Shown here: positions 25,290 through 34,306 of the stretch, piece by piece | How positions within the stretch are numbered: the stretch's first letter is position 1 | How the letters are laid out: the number at the start of each line of letters is the position of its first letter | Source of the DNA: Alistipes sp. | GTDB lineage: Bacteria; Bacteroidota; Bacteroidia; Bacteroidales; Rikenellaceae | Assembly: GCA_017546345.1 (NCBI GenBank) | Contig: JAFYXB010000038.1 | Location: 1-38,740, forward strand | Direction: 5' to 3' | DNA: 38,740 bases | Notes under the pieces: model-generated | Database searches by the model: none | Told to the model about the DNA's origin: nothing | What the model saw: only the letters and a program-made list of their open reading frames with translations | Translations under genes and position numbers: made by a program

Positions 25290-25778
25290 TTATTTATCAG
25301 TGTGTCGTGCGAAGGTGTAAAACTTGCCCACCAAGAAGCTATAACACACAGAAACAACCGTTGTGAGCATCTTTGCTGGCGTTGGCCAAATGTTAAGATA
25401 CTCAACAAAGAACTTCATGCAGATATAGTTCAGCACGATAGATCCGACAACCGACAAGGCATACTTCAGCAGCTGCCCACGACGGGCAAGGTCGGCAACA
25501 CGGAACGCCACATTGCGGTTGAGCCAAAAGCCCGTGAAGAATGTTATCGGGAATACAACGATAAGCGAGGCGATGTGTGGCGATACAACGACGAAGCCCA
25601 AATCTATGAACCTCTGGGCAACGATGAAATGATAAATCACAAAATACCACATCGCATCGAGCGACATATTCAGAGCTCCGCATAGTGCATAGCCGAACAT
25701 ATCGCGCGAAAAAACAGGTCTAAATATAGGTAGATAGAACCTATCTATAATGCTTATCAAAAGTTTTGAAATCGCCAT
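25290..25778 (-). CDS. GtrA family membrane protein
   Basis: 162 aa from ATG at 25778. Four membrane helices; FGYALCGALNMSLDAMWYFVIY near the start, then PITFFTGFWLNRNVAFRV, then LLKYALSVVGSIVLNYICM, ending in SFLVGKFYTFAR. GtrA proteins are thought to move lipid-linked (undecaprenyl) sugars across the inner membrane or to help wall/teichoic-type glycosylation. The gene follows the HU-CCDC81/SPOR gene by 9 bases. Confidence 0.85.
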   Translation of the reverse strand: MAISKLLISIIDRFYLPIFRPVFSRDMFGYALCGALNMSLDAMWYFVIYHFIVAQRFIDLGFVVVSPHIASLIVVFPITFFTGFWLNRNVAFRVADLARRGQLLKYALSVVGSIVLNYICMKFFVEYLNIWPTPAKMLTTVVSVCYSFLVGKFYTFARHTDK

Positions 25779-25787
25779 ACACACACC

Positions 25788-26690
25788 CTACTTTAACTCG
25801 CGTGGAGTGTGAATCCAAGCTTGTGGAAATTGCTCGATATGATGCGATATAAACTCCTGACAATCATCCTTATCCTCGCTTATATATGCTATCACGGCGT
25901 AGAGGCGACCAAGCGTGCGGATACGGCAATTTACATCGTTTGTCTTACGCTCAACCTGAGCACAATAACGCTCGGCATTCTCCTCAGTCTGGAAGCTGCC
26001 GATAACAACCATATAGCCAATCTCGGGCTGCGCAACAACAGCCTCGATAATCTCTTCCACAACCACCTCGGGCTCTACCTCAGCGAGCTCCTCTGCTGGC
26101 AATTCCAAAGTCTCTGTCAAGGGTTGCTCTACAACCGCATCAGATTTAGACTCGGGCTCGGAAGCGGGAGTCGATGCATCGGCAACCACCCCACTATTCT
26201 CTGCAAAGTTCGGCAAAGAAATACCCGCGAAATTGATATAAGTAAATGTGGCTATTGCGATGATAATCAACATAGAAGCTACTGCAGCGAAGGCCTTGAG
26301 AGCACTACTCTTTCGTGGCAAACGGAGATTCGCAATGGCATACTCATTAAGGCGAGCAAGCAGCGCTGGATCTGTAATAAAGCTCTTATTGCGTAGTGTT
26401 CCGACACCCTCAATCGTCGTTATTGAGCCAAGATTCACCTTGTTAAACCAACGAGCATAAATCTCCTCAGCCTCACCAACGCCCACAGAACACTCATCCA
26501 TGATAATATCGACCAACGAGCGAGCCTCGGCACTCGACGAGAAGTCGATATGCATGATCGGCGCCTTAACAGTACGACCTTCGAGCGTAGCCGCAGAGCG
26601 CTTGACGTGCAGCGTGCCAATATGTGGAAGATGCACCGCAGAGAACTTCAACAGTGAATTATAAATCAGCTTATTAACTTCGTTTACCAT
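25788..26690 (-). CDS. HU-CCDC81 and SPOR domain protein
   Basis: 300 aa. Residues 1-115 form an HU-like/CCDC81-type domain (VNEVNKLIYNSLLKFSAVHLPHIGTL), a cytoplasmic module; one membrane helix at about 135-160 (ALKAFAAVASMLIIIAIATF); an acidic linker rich in Glu, Val and Pro; and a C-terminal SPOR domain (about 222-295, MVVIGSFQTEENAERYCAQVE), which binds denuded peptidoglycan. This is the usual architecture of these Bacteroidetes proteins, linking the cytoplasm to septal wall. It lies 16 bases downstream of lgt. Confidence 0.88.
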   Translation of the reverse strand: MVNEVNKLIYNSLLKFSAVHLPHIGTLHVKRSAATLEGRTVKAPIMHIDFSSSAEARSLVDIIMDECSVGVGEAEEIYARWFNKVNLGSITTIEGVGTLRNKSFITDPALLARLNEYAIANLRLPRKSSALKAFAAVASMLIIIAIATFTYINFAGISLPNFAENSGVVADASTPASEPESKSDAVVEQPLTETLELPAEELAEVEPEVVVEEIIEAVVAQPEIGYMVVIGSFQTEENAERYCAQVERKTNDVNCRIRTLGRLYAVIAYISEDKDDCQEFISHHIEQFPQAWIHTPRELK

Positions 26691-26706
26691 AACCTAATTA
26701 TAGCAA

Positions 26707-27618
26707 CTATTTCTTAGACTTCGAACGCTTATTCTTATCTCGCTCCTGCTGGCGATAGAAGGTATTAGCGCGCTCAACAACTGCGTTTATCTCCGTAACC
26801 TCGGGCTTCAGGAACGCACGCACGATCATAAAGATACCAAACAGAACAAATGGCACACTGAGCAACTGTCCCATATCAAGTACCCAGCCATCCTCAAATG
26901 CCTCCTGGCGCTCCTTAAGGAACTCGATAAAGAAACGCGTGAGGAAGATGCCGAGCATAGCCACACCGAAGAGTAAACCTGGACGGCGACGACCTAAATC
27001 TTTACGTAAGTAGAGCCAGAATAAAATGCCGAATGTCAAGAAGTAACACAACGCCTCGTAGAGCTGTGCAGGGTGACGCGCTGGGACATCTGCGAGGAGC
27101 TGGATAGCTCTATCTTCGTAGCATAAGGGGAACTGAAAGCCCCAAGGCATATCAGTAGGATAGCCTATAATCTCGGAGTTGAATAGATTACCGAGACGGA
27201 TGAGAGCACCGCTGAGTGGAGCGACAATCGCAATGCGGTCGATACCCCAGATAAAGGGCAGACGGTTGGTACGAGTGAAGCCCCAGATACCGAGCAGGAT
27301 ACCAATCGTAGCACCGTGGCTGGCCATACCTCCCTGACGAATGTCTGTGATAATACGCCAAGGCTCAGCAAGATAGACATCTGGCTCATAGAATAGGCAG
27401 TGACCTACGCGTGCACCGATAAAGGTTCCGAGAACGATCCACATAAAACCCGACTCTACGGTGCGCTGTGGCAGACCCTCACGCTTGAACATATAGGCAC
27501 AGATGCGCTCCGCAGCCAATATTGCGATAGCCCACATCAGTCCATACCAACGTATATCGAACGAGCCGAGTTTTACTAACACGGGATTCCAATCCCACAA
27601 AATAGTCATCATATTCAT
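26707..27618 (-). CDS. lgt: Prolipoprotein diacylglyceryl transferase
   Basis: 303 aa, polytopic inner-membrane enzyme that transfers diacylglycerol from phosphatidylglycerol to the lipobox cysteine of prolipoproteins. Key sequences: GGMASHGATIG with His101, and SGALIRLGNLFNSEIIG (136-152) holding Arg141, corresponding to the catalytic region around His103/Arg143 of E. coli Lgt. Early alternative starts (27612, 27609) do not matter. It heads lgt, HU-CCDC81/SPOR, gtrA and follows the XRE gene by 55 bases. Relevant to the many lipoproteins in this window. Confidence 0.95.
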   Translation of the reverse strand: MNMMTILWDWNPVLVKLGSFDIRWYGLMWAIAILAAERICAYMFKREGLPQRTVESGFMWIVLGTFIGARVGHCLFYEPDVYLAEPWRIITDIRQGGMASHGATIGILLGIWGFTRTNRLPFIWGIDRIAIVAPLSGALIRLGNLFNSEIIGYPTDMPWGFQFPLCYEDRAIQLLADVPARHPAQLYEALCYFLTFGILFWLYLRKDLGRRRPGLLFGVAMLGIFLTRFFIEFLKERQEAFEDGWVLDMGQLLSVPFVLFGIFMIVRAFLKPEVTEINAVVERANTFYRQQERDKNKRSKSKK

Positions 27619-27673
27619 ATATCTTATTCTTATTATTTACAATATATTAGCAGCGTTTATCTATATCTGTTTT

Positions 27674-28306
27674 TTAGCTTGTCATAACAGCCAAACGCGC
27701 TACGACACGCCACGCCTTCTCGACCTTAGCAGAGTCGATATAGCGATCGGGAAAATCGAGACGGTTACGCGATACTAAGCGCCACTGAGCGCTCTTACAC
27801 ACCAAGCGCACCTTACACCATATAGCCTCGCCATCGACCAAAATAACATACTCATTACCCTGCACAACATCGCTTAGCTCAACACGGCGAAGAAAGAGGT
27901 CGTTTACGGCACACTGCTTATCGCACATAGCACGCGAGGCAGAGCGCATAACGAAATCGTAGCCAGTGATATATGGCATTACGGCCTTACCTGCGGGCTT
28001 TAGCTCATCGAGCTTCATTATCGCATCCTCGACATACTGGTGATAATATGGACGTCTCTCCGCGTTATCCTTGTCTTTGAGACACATCGTTCCCACACCC
28101 GAGAGCAGCCATGTACGATCCACCTCAGGGTAAGCCTCGCAGATGCGGTCGGCAAGCTCTAAGGAGATGCCATAGTTACCCCGCTTGATATGATATAGGT
28201 TCTCGACACGTGGCATATTAAGGCGTCTAGTAAACTGATTAACGCTTATCCCTAACCACTTCAAAAGTTCCTCAAGACGCTCCCAATTGTTACTTTTGTT
28301 TGTCAT
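27674..28306 (-). CDS. XRE-type regulator with degenerate S24-like C-terminus
   Basis: 210 aa from ATG at 28306 (a TTG at 28321 is less likely). Residues about 5-70 are a helix-turn-helix (LEELLKWLGISVNQFTRRLNMP, then NYGISLELADRICEAYP). The C-terminal half resembles the S24 repressor fold (VVQGNEYVILVDGEAIWCKVRL has the conserved Lys position), but the catalytic Ser-Met pair is not visible, so self-cleavage is not expected. Phage-like repressors of this shape are common as chromosomal regulators in Bacteroides. Monocistronic upstream of lgt, target unknown. Confidence 0.7.
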   Translation of the reverse strand: MTNKSNNWERLEELLKWLGISVNQFTRRLNMPRVENLYHIKRGNYGISLELADRICEAYPEVDRTWLLSGVGTMCLKDKDNAERRPYYHQYVEDAIMKLDELKPAGKAVMPYITGYDFVMRSASRAMCDKQCAVNDLFLRRVELSDVVQGNEYVILVDGEAIWCKVRLVCKSAQWRLVSRNRLDFPDRYIDSAKVEKAWRVVARLAVMTS

Positions 28307-28312
28307 ATAGTT

Positions 28313-28342
28313 CAAATTCAAGGTTTACATCGCTCTTCTCAA
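28313..28342 (-). promoter_or_regulatory. Near-consensus promoter of the XRE regulator, leaderless position
   Basis: Minus strand TTG at 28342-28340, 19 bp spacer, TGAATTTG at 28320-28313 (one mismatch to TAnnTTTG). The ATG at 28306 lies six bases past the box. Confidence 0.4.
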
Positions 28343-28383
28343 GCATTAAAACCCCAGTTGGTTTAGTTTTCAAAAAAAAGCAC

Positions 28384-28391
28384 TATCTTTG
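28384..28391 (+). promoter_or_regulatory. -7 box of the tRNA-Arg gene
   Basis: TATCTTTG ends 6 bases before the tRNA 5' end. The -33 region is only a loose match (TTTAG). Confidence 0.45.
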
Positions 28392-28397
28392 CGCATC

Positions 28398-28469
28398 GGC
28401 TCCGTAGTTCAATGGATAGAATTTAAGATTCCGGTTCTTACGATGAAGGTTCGAATCCTTTCGGAGTCA
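28398..28469 (+). tRNA. tRNA-Arg (anticodon CCG)
   Basis: Cloverleaf checks out: acceptor stem GGCTCCG/CGGAGTC with one G-T pair, D-arm GTTC..GAAT, anticodon stem TAAGA/TCTTA with loop TTCCGGT giving anticodon CCG (reads CGG), variable loop CGAT, T-arm GAAGG-TTCGAAT-CCTTT. Discriminator A at 28469; CCA is not encoded. 72 nt. No integrase or attachment-site duplication is seen next to it. Confidence 0.93.
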
Positions 28470-28474
28470 CTCGG

Positions 28475-28496
28475 GCGTTGTGCACCTGCACAACGC
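28475..28496. repeat. Near-perfect palindrome after the tRNA
   Basis: GCGTTGTGCA (28475-28484) and TGCACAACGC (28487-28496) form a 10-bp perfect inverted repeat with only two bases between arms, starting six bases past the tRNA. It may be the tRNA terminator or a protein site; no T tract follows. Confidence 0.5.
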
Positions 28497-28612
28497 TCCA
28501 CCCTCGTCCCAAATTGCCTAAGTCTCCACCAAAGCTACGTTGCAAGGTACAAAGATAACTAATATTTTTTACATATTTTCTATATTTTAGTATCGCATTT
28601 GGTTCAAAACAT

Positions 28613-28644
28613 AAAAAAAGTCACCCGCAACATCTGCGAGTGAC
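28613..28644 (-). terminator. Terminator of the GIN/ABC operon
   Basis: Stem GTCAC.CGCA (28620-28629) with TGCG.GTGAC (28635-28644), one internal mismatch, 5-base loop, then seven T on the minus strand. It lies 29 bases after the head-GIN stop codon. Confidence 0.85.
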
Positions 28645-28673
28645 CTTACATCGTTTTTGCTCAGAACGTTACA

Positions 28674-29417
28674 CTACCACAAGCGCTTGACAGCCGAGAT
28701 ATCAGCACCTCCCGACGAAGAGACGTCCACCAAAGCCTCGCTTATAAAATAGCGCACATCAGCACCACCTGAGGCCTGTATATGATACTCCTTTGTAGCA
28801 TAGAGCAGTAGGTCTGCTCCACCCGAAGCTGAAGCGTTAGCCACTTCGGCAATAAGTCCCTCAAGATTTACATCGCAACCTCCAGACAATACAATATTTA
28901 ACGCACTGCAACTACCGCAAAGCTCAACATCGGCACCACCCGACGCAGCAATGTTAAGCTCCCCAAAGCTACCACATAGCTCGATATCGGCACCACCCGA
29001 TACCACGAGCGAAACATCACCCGCAAGCGTCACAAGCTCAGTACTCTCGAGCGATGCGCCACCCGACACGGCAAAGCTCGACAACGAGCAGGGCGAAATG
29101 CGCACCTCGAGAGTATCGACATGGTATGAGTGGTCGCTCATCAGGCCGATTGAGAGCGTGCCATTATCCACCTTTAGCTCGACATACTCCATGATATTAG
29201 GCGAGGTAGTTACCTGAGCCGTACCTGGCTCGATAGCGTCATCCAGCACAACATCGACACACGACGATATAGCCAAACCCTCGATATCTCCCTCGTAATT
29301 GAGAAGCTGCGTGACAGCCTCACCCTCGCCACGAACAAGGTTCTTGTTTATCATTATAGTGATACACGATGTAGCGATAAACGGCATTAATATCGCAACG
29401 ATAATCAATTTTTTCAT
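28674..29417 (-). CDS. Head-GIN (DUF2807) lipoprotein
   Basis: 247 aa from ATG at 29417 (an ATG four codons earlier is also possible). Lipoprotein signal with lipobox FIATSC. The body is the head-GIN beta-solenoid: five or six imperfect repeats of SGGAD followed by a hydrophobic strand (ASGGADVELCGS, SGGADIELCGS, SGGADLLLYAT, SGGADVRYF, SGGADISAV), each step one coil. Such proteins are often called putative auto-transporter adhesins. It is the last gene of the YtrA/ABC operon and the likely envelope partner of the transporter; that link is inference. Confidence 0.75.
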   Translation of the reverse strand: MKKLIIVAILMPFIATSCITIMINKNLVRGEGEAVTQLLNYEGDIEGLAISSCVDVVLDDAIEPGTAQVTTSPNIMEYVELKVDNGTLSIGLMSDHSYHVDTLEVRISPCSLSSFAVSGGASLESTELVTLAGDVSLVVSGGADIELCGSFGELNIAASGGADVELCGSCSALNIVLSGGCDVNLEGLIAEVANASASGGADLLLYATKEYHIQASGGADVRYFISEALVDVSSSGGADISAVKRLW

Positions 29418-29445
29418 AATGCTATACATTTTATTAATTAAACAC

Positions 29446-29781
29446 TTACTTCACTTCGATTGTTAGTCCGAGCAGAGTCAATCTCTCACGCAACTTGGGC
29501 AACTCCTCGTCGATGAACTTCTGTCGCTCGAGCTGCTTGATATGCTCCTTTGCGCCCTCGGCAACGAAATAGCCAATGCCTCGACGGTTGAAGATTATAC
29601 CGTCCGCATCCAACCTCTCGTAGCTACGCATCACCGTATTGGGGTTTACACCCACCTCGGCAGCGAGCTCCCTCACCGATACTATACGCTCACACTCCGT
29701 CCACTCGCCCGAGAGTATGCGCATAGCGATAAGTTCGTATATCTGTCGCCATATAGGCTTATCTTCCGAAAACTGCATCAT
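29446..29781 (-). CDS. GntR-family regulator, YtrA subfamily
   Basis: 111 aa from ATG at 29781 (a GTG at 29790 would overlap the permease stop). The winged helix-turn-helix occupies about residues 5-75 (KPIWRQIYELIAMRILSGEW, then SVRELAAEVGVNPNTVMRSYERL and a beta-wing), with a short C-terminal tail instead of a ligand domain: the YtrA type, which controls its own ABC transporter genes. It lies in the operon directly after the permease. A matching inverted repeat overlaps the operon promoter at 31412-31435, so autorepression is likely. Confidence 0.85.
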   Translation of the reverse strand: MMQFSEDKPIWRQIYELIAMRILSGEWTECERIVSVRELAAEVGVNPNTVMRSYERLDADGIIFNRRGIGYFVAEGAKEHIKQLERQKFIDEELPKLRERLTLLGLTIEVK

Positions 29782-29783
29782 AA

Positions 29784-30506
29784 CTACCACTTTATTTGAC
29801 GTTTACGCAAGGCTACATAACATAGCGCATAAAGTGCTACAGGGATAGCACAATAGAGCGAGATGCTCACAGACTCGGGGAGCATCAGGTTATTGATAAC
29901 ATATCCCATCTCGGTATAATAGGCATAGAACGCAACACCCAAGCGAGCAAGGAGCGCAAGAATGGCGATGATAACAGCAAAACCAATAGCTGAAGCTGCC
30001 ACGAGATTGCGACGAGCAAGTATATTGATTAACAGCGATGTAGAGGCGAGTATCTGCACCATAATATAGATAGGCCAATAGAGGTGATAGTGCATAACAA
30101 TATCCTTAAGCGCGGGACCCAACAACCCCGCGACACCACCATACTGGAACGGAGCAACGCAGATAAGAGCTAACAGCGTAAGCAGGAATGCGGCGATTGG
30201 ATAGATCACAGCGCAATTCAGGAACATAAAGACGAAGCGCTCCTCCGTAGATATGGGTAGTGTCGATGCCATAACCTTAGTGCCACGACCTCGAAGCGAC
30301 GACATCGAGTCCATTGCGATACGCATAGCACCGAAGATATAGATAGCTAAGGCAATGCCTCCCACATTGTAGATAGATCGGTCGAGGATACCAAAAATCA
30401 GCGGAGCAACAAATGTAAATAGTACAAAAGCAAGATATTGTTTGTATTGCGAAACGTAGTGATAACGAGCATACTGCGCTACCCTACCTAAGTTAAATTT
30501 TGTCAT
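29784..30506 (-). CDS. ABC transporter permease
   Basis: 240 aa with about six membrane helices, the first pair at residues 18-60 and the rest to the C-terminus, no large loops: the layout of ABC-2-type or YtrC-like export permeases. It lies 3 bases downstream of the ATPase gene and directly before the GntR gene, so the two make one transporter. Substrate unknown; YtrA-linked transporters in Gram-positives respond to cell wall antibiotics. Confidence 0.75.
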   Translation of the reverse strand: MTKFNLGRVAQYARYHYVSQYKQYLAFVLFTFVAPLIFGILDRSIYNVGGIALAIYIFGAMRIAMDSMSSLRGRGTKVMASTLPISTEERFVFMFLNCAVIYPIAAFLLTLLALICVAPFQYGGVAGLLGPALKDIVMHYHLYWPIYIMVQILASTSLLINILARRNLVAASAIGFAVIIAILALLARLGVAFYAYYTEMGYVINNLMLPESVSISLYCAIPVALYALCYVALRKRQIKW

Positions 30507-30509
30507 AGC

Positions 30510-31340
30510 TTATTTGGTATTAAAGAGTGCTGCGAAAGCGTGACGATTAGCCGTCACAGCGTTAAACAATAGCTCGATGTTAAGCATCGTATCTGCATCA
30601 TTATCATTCAATGACACAGATATATCTCCTACGATTGTGCGCTCAGTATAGATAACCTTATCATCCTCAGAGGACTTACTAAACTTCAACTTACGGCAAA
30701 TCTCGTCAGTCGTAGCACTCAGTGCCACACCCTGCTCATCGAGAATGACGATGCTATCCAAAAGCTGGTCGATATCGGCCACCTGGTGGGTAGAGATGAC
30801 GATCAAGCGCTCATCGTTTACGTAGGAGGCAAGCAGACGGCGGAAGATACTCTTCGAGGGAATATCGAGACCATTGGTTGGCTCGTCGAGGAGAAGCATC
30901 TGCACATTGCAGGCAAGAGCAAAGGCAATGTAGGCCTTCTTGCGCTGACCCATAGACATCGAATGGAGCTTATCGCTTGAGTTTACACCAAGCTCCGCGC
31001 AGTAGCGTAGCATATCGCCACGGTCGAAGCGGGGATAGAAGGGGGCGGTAATTGCAGCATAGCGATCGAGTGAGAGATTCGGGAGATCGAACTCCTCGGG
31101 GATAATCATCAGCTCGCTAAAAAGCTCTGGGCGATGCGACATAGGGTCGCAGCCCGCAACACGCACCTCACCGCAGTTGGGACGCATGATGCCCGAGATG
31201 AGTTTTAGGAGCGTTGTCTTACCTATACCGTTACAGCCGAGAAGGCCGTGAATATGTCCCTTCTCGAGGTTTAATGTGATATTAGACAGCACGTTGCGGT
31301 GCGCCGAATATCCGAACGAAAGCTTTGTTGTTGTAATCAT
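30510..31340 (-). CDS. ABC transporter ATP-binding protein
   Basis: 276 aa. Walker A GCNGIGKTTL near residue 35, Q-loop region MIIPEEFD, signature MSMGQRKKAYIAFAL near 128, Walker B MLLLDEPTNGLD near 149, H-loop VISTHQVAD near 184. The C-terminal 70 residues are an extra domain after the cassette. First gene of the operon ATPase, permease, GntR regulator, head-GIN lipoprotein, behind a consensus promoter. Confidence 0.88.
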   Translation of the reverse strand: MITTTKLSFGYSAHRNVLSNITLNLEKGHIHGLLGCNGIGKTTLLKLISGIMRPNCGEVRVAGCDPMSHRPELFSELMIIPEEFDLPNLSLDRYAAITAPFYPRFDRGDMLRYCAELGVNSSDKLHSMSMGQRKKAYIAFALACNVQMLLLDEPTNGLDIPSKSIFRRLLASYVNDERLIVISTHQVADIDQLLDSIVILDEQGVALSATTDEICRKLKFSKSSEDDKVIYTERTIVGDISVSLNDNDADTMLNIELLFNAVTANRHAFAALFNTK

Positions 31341-31411
31341 AGCTCTACTATATTATATTGTTTTTCTCACTGTCACCACCCCGCTCTTAGAGTCTTACGC
31401 TGACTCTTGGC

Positions 31412-31435
31412 GGTGTATTAGTTAAGTAGTACACT
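31412..31435 (-). promoter_or_regulatory. Putative YtrA-type operator
   Basis: Inverted repeat GGTGTA (31412-31417), 12 bases, TACACT (31430-31435), with further dyad symmetry inside (18 of 22 positions in the core). It covers the predicted transcription start just downstream of the -7 box, the position of a repressor site, and the operon encodes a YtrA-type GntR protein. The reported B. subtilis YtrA site, as I recall, is AGTGTA-N13-TACACT. Confidence 0.6.
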
Positions 31436-31436
31436 G

Positions 31437-31467
31437 CAAAGGTAGAGATTATTTTCGAAGATGCAAA
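31437..31467 (-). promoter_or_regulatory. Consensus promoter of the YtrA/ABC operon
   Basis: Minus strand TTTG at 31467-31464, 19 bp spacer, TACCTTTG at 31444-31437: full consensus. Start near 31430, leader about 90 bases containing an AGAGTC/GACTCT hairpin (31389-31407). Confidence 0.75.
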
Positions 31468-31558
31468 TTTTTCAGAAACTTTTTCCAGTCCCAGCCACAC
31501 TCTTTCACTAATGTGAAAAAAAAGTAGGCTTTTGGCCGTATATTACCGAAAATTTTGT

Positions 31559-31566
31559 TATCTTTG
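31559..31566 (+). promoter_or_regulatory. -7 box of gyrB
   Basis: TATCTTTG, 35 bases before the gyrB ATG. The nearest TTTG is 24 bases upstream, longer than usual. Confidence 0.45.
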
Positions 31567-31589
31567 TGCGTTTATTGCGAAGAACGTAA

Positions 31590-33563
<1,974 letters not shown>

Positions 33564-33569
33564 TGTTAC

Positions 33570-33607
33570 GAGAGCTGGATGGGGAAGACACTGTCCAGCT
33601 CTCTTTT
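33570..33607 (+). terminator. Terminator of gyrB
   Basis: Perfect 10-bp stem GAGAGCTGGA/TCCAGCTCTC (33570-33579/33594-33603), 14-base loop, then TTTT. Confidence 0.88.
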
Positions 33608-33622
33608 AATATATAAGAAGGT

Positions 33623-34243
33623 ATGAAGGTTACGGTTATAGGTGTTGCTGGCGGCACAGGTTCAGGAAAATCGACCCTCGTCAAGCAGCTACAGGAGGCA
33701 TTCAAGCACGACGATGTGGCTACGCTATGCCACGACTACTACTATAAGGAACACTCGGAACTCGCGTACGACGAGCGCACGAAGCTCAACTACGACCACC
33801 CCTCGGCATTCGATACCGAGATGCTCGTTGAGCATATCCGCACACTGAAATCGGGCAAGGCTATCAACCACCCCGTCTATTCGTTTGTGGAGCACAACCG
33901 CACGGCCGAGAGCGTGAGAGTCGAACCCTCGAGAGTAATCATCGTGGACGGCATCCTCATCTTCGAAAACGAGGCGCTCAGGAAGCTGATGGATATTAAA
34001 GTATTTGTTGATACCGATGCAGATATCCGCTTGTCACGCCGCATCTTACGCGATGTGTGTGAGCGTGGTCGCACGATGCATTCCGTCATCGAGCAGTACA
34101 CCACAACCGTGAAGCCTATGCACGAGCAGTTTGTCGAGCCATCGAAGCGCTATGCCGATGTCATCATTCCCGAGGGCGGATTCAACTCGGTCGCCGTGCG
34201 CATGCTTATCCACAATATACGCTCAATCATCGAGGGAGCGTAA
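33623..34243 (+). CDS. udk: Uridine kinase
   Basis: 206 aa P-loop kinase. Walker A GGTGSGKS at residues 10-17; then DYYYKEHSEL, NYDHPSAFD, IIVDGILIF, and a conserved RRILRDVCERGR near 135-147. It phosphorylates uridine and cytidine with ATP or GTP in pyrimidine salvage. A good AGAAGG site sits 5 bases before the ATG. Confidence 0.95.
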   Translation: MKVTVIGVAGGTGSGKSTLVKQLQEAFKHDDVATLCHDYYYKEHSELAYDERTKLNYDHPSAFDTEMLVEHIRTLKSGKAINHPVYSFVEHNRTAESVRVEPSRVIIVDGILIFENEALRKLMDIKVFVDTDADIRLSRRILRDVCERGRTMHSVIEQYTTTVKPMHEQFVEPSKRYADVIIPEGGFNSVAVRMLIHNIRSIIEGA

Positions 34244-34263
34244 TCCTTCAAATTAATCAATAC

Positions 34264-34290
34264 AAAAAGGAGGCTTGAAGCCTCCTTTTT
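34264..34290. terminator. Bidirectional terminator after udk
   Basis: AAAAAGGAGGCTT / AAGCCTCCTTTTT around a tiny loop; T tract on both strands. It also ends the convergent alcohol dehydrogenase transcript. Confidence 0.9.
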
Positions 34291-34306
34291 ATATAATATC
34301 ACACCA

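Noticed and set aside
28398..28496. tRNA-Arg as an integration site of a mobile element
   Set aside because: No integrase, no second copy of the tRNA 3' end and no atypical genes follow; only the short palindrome is unusual.
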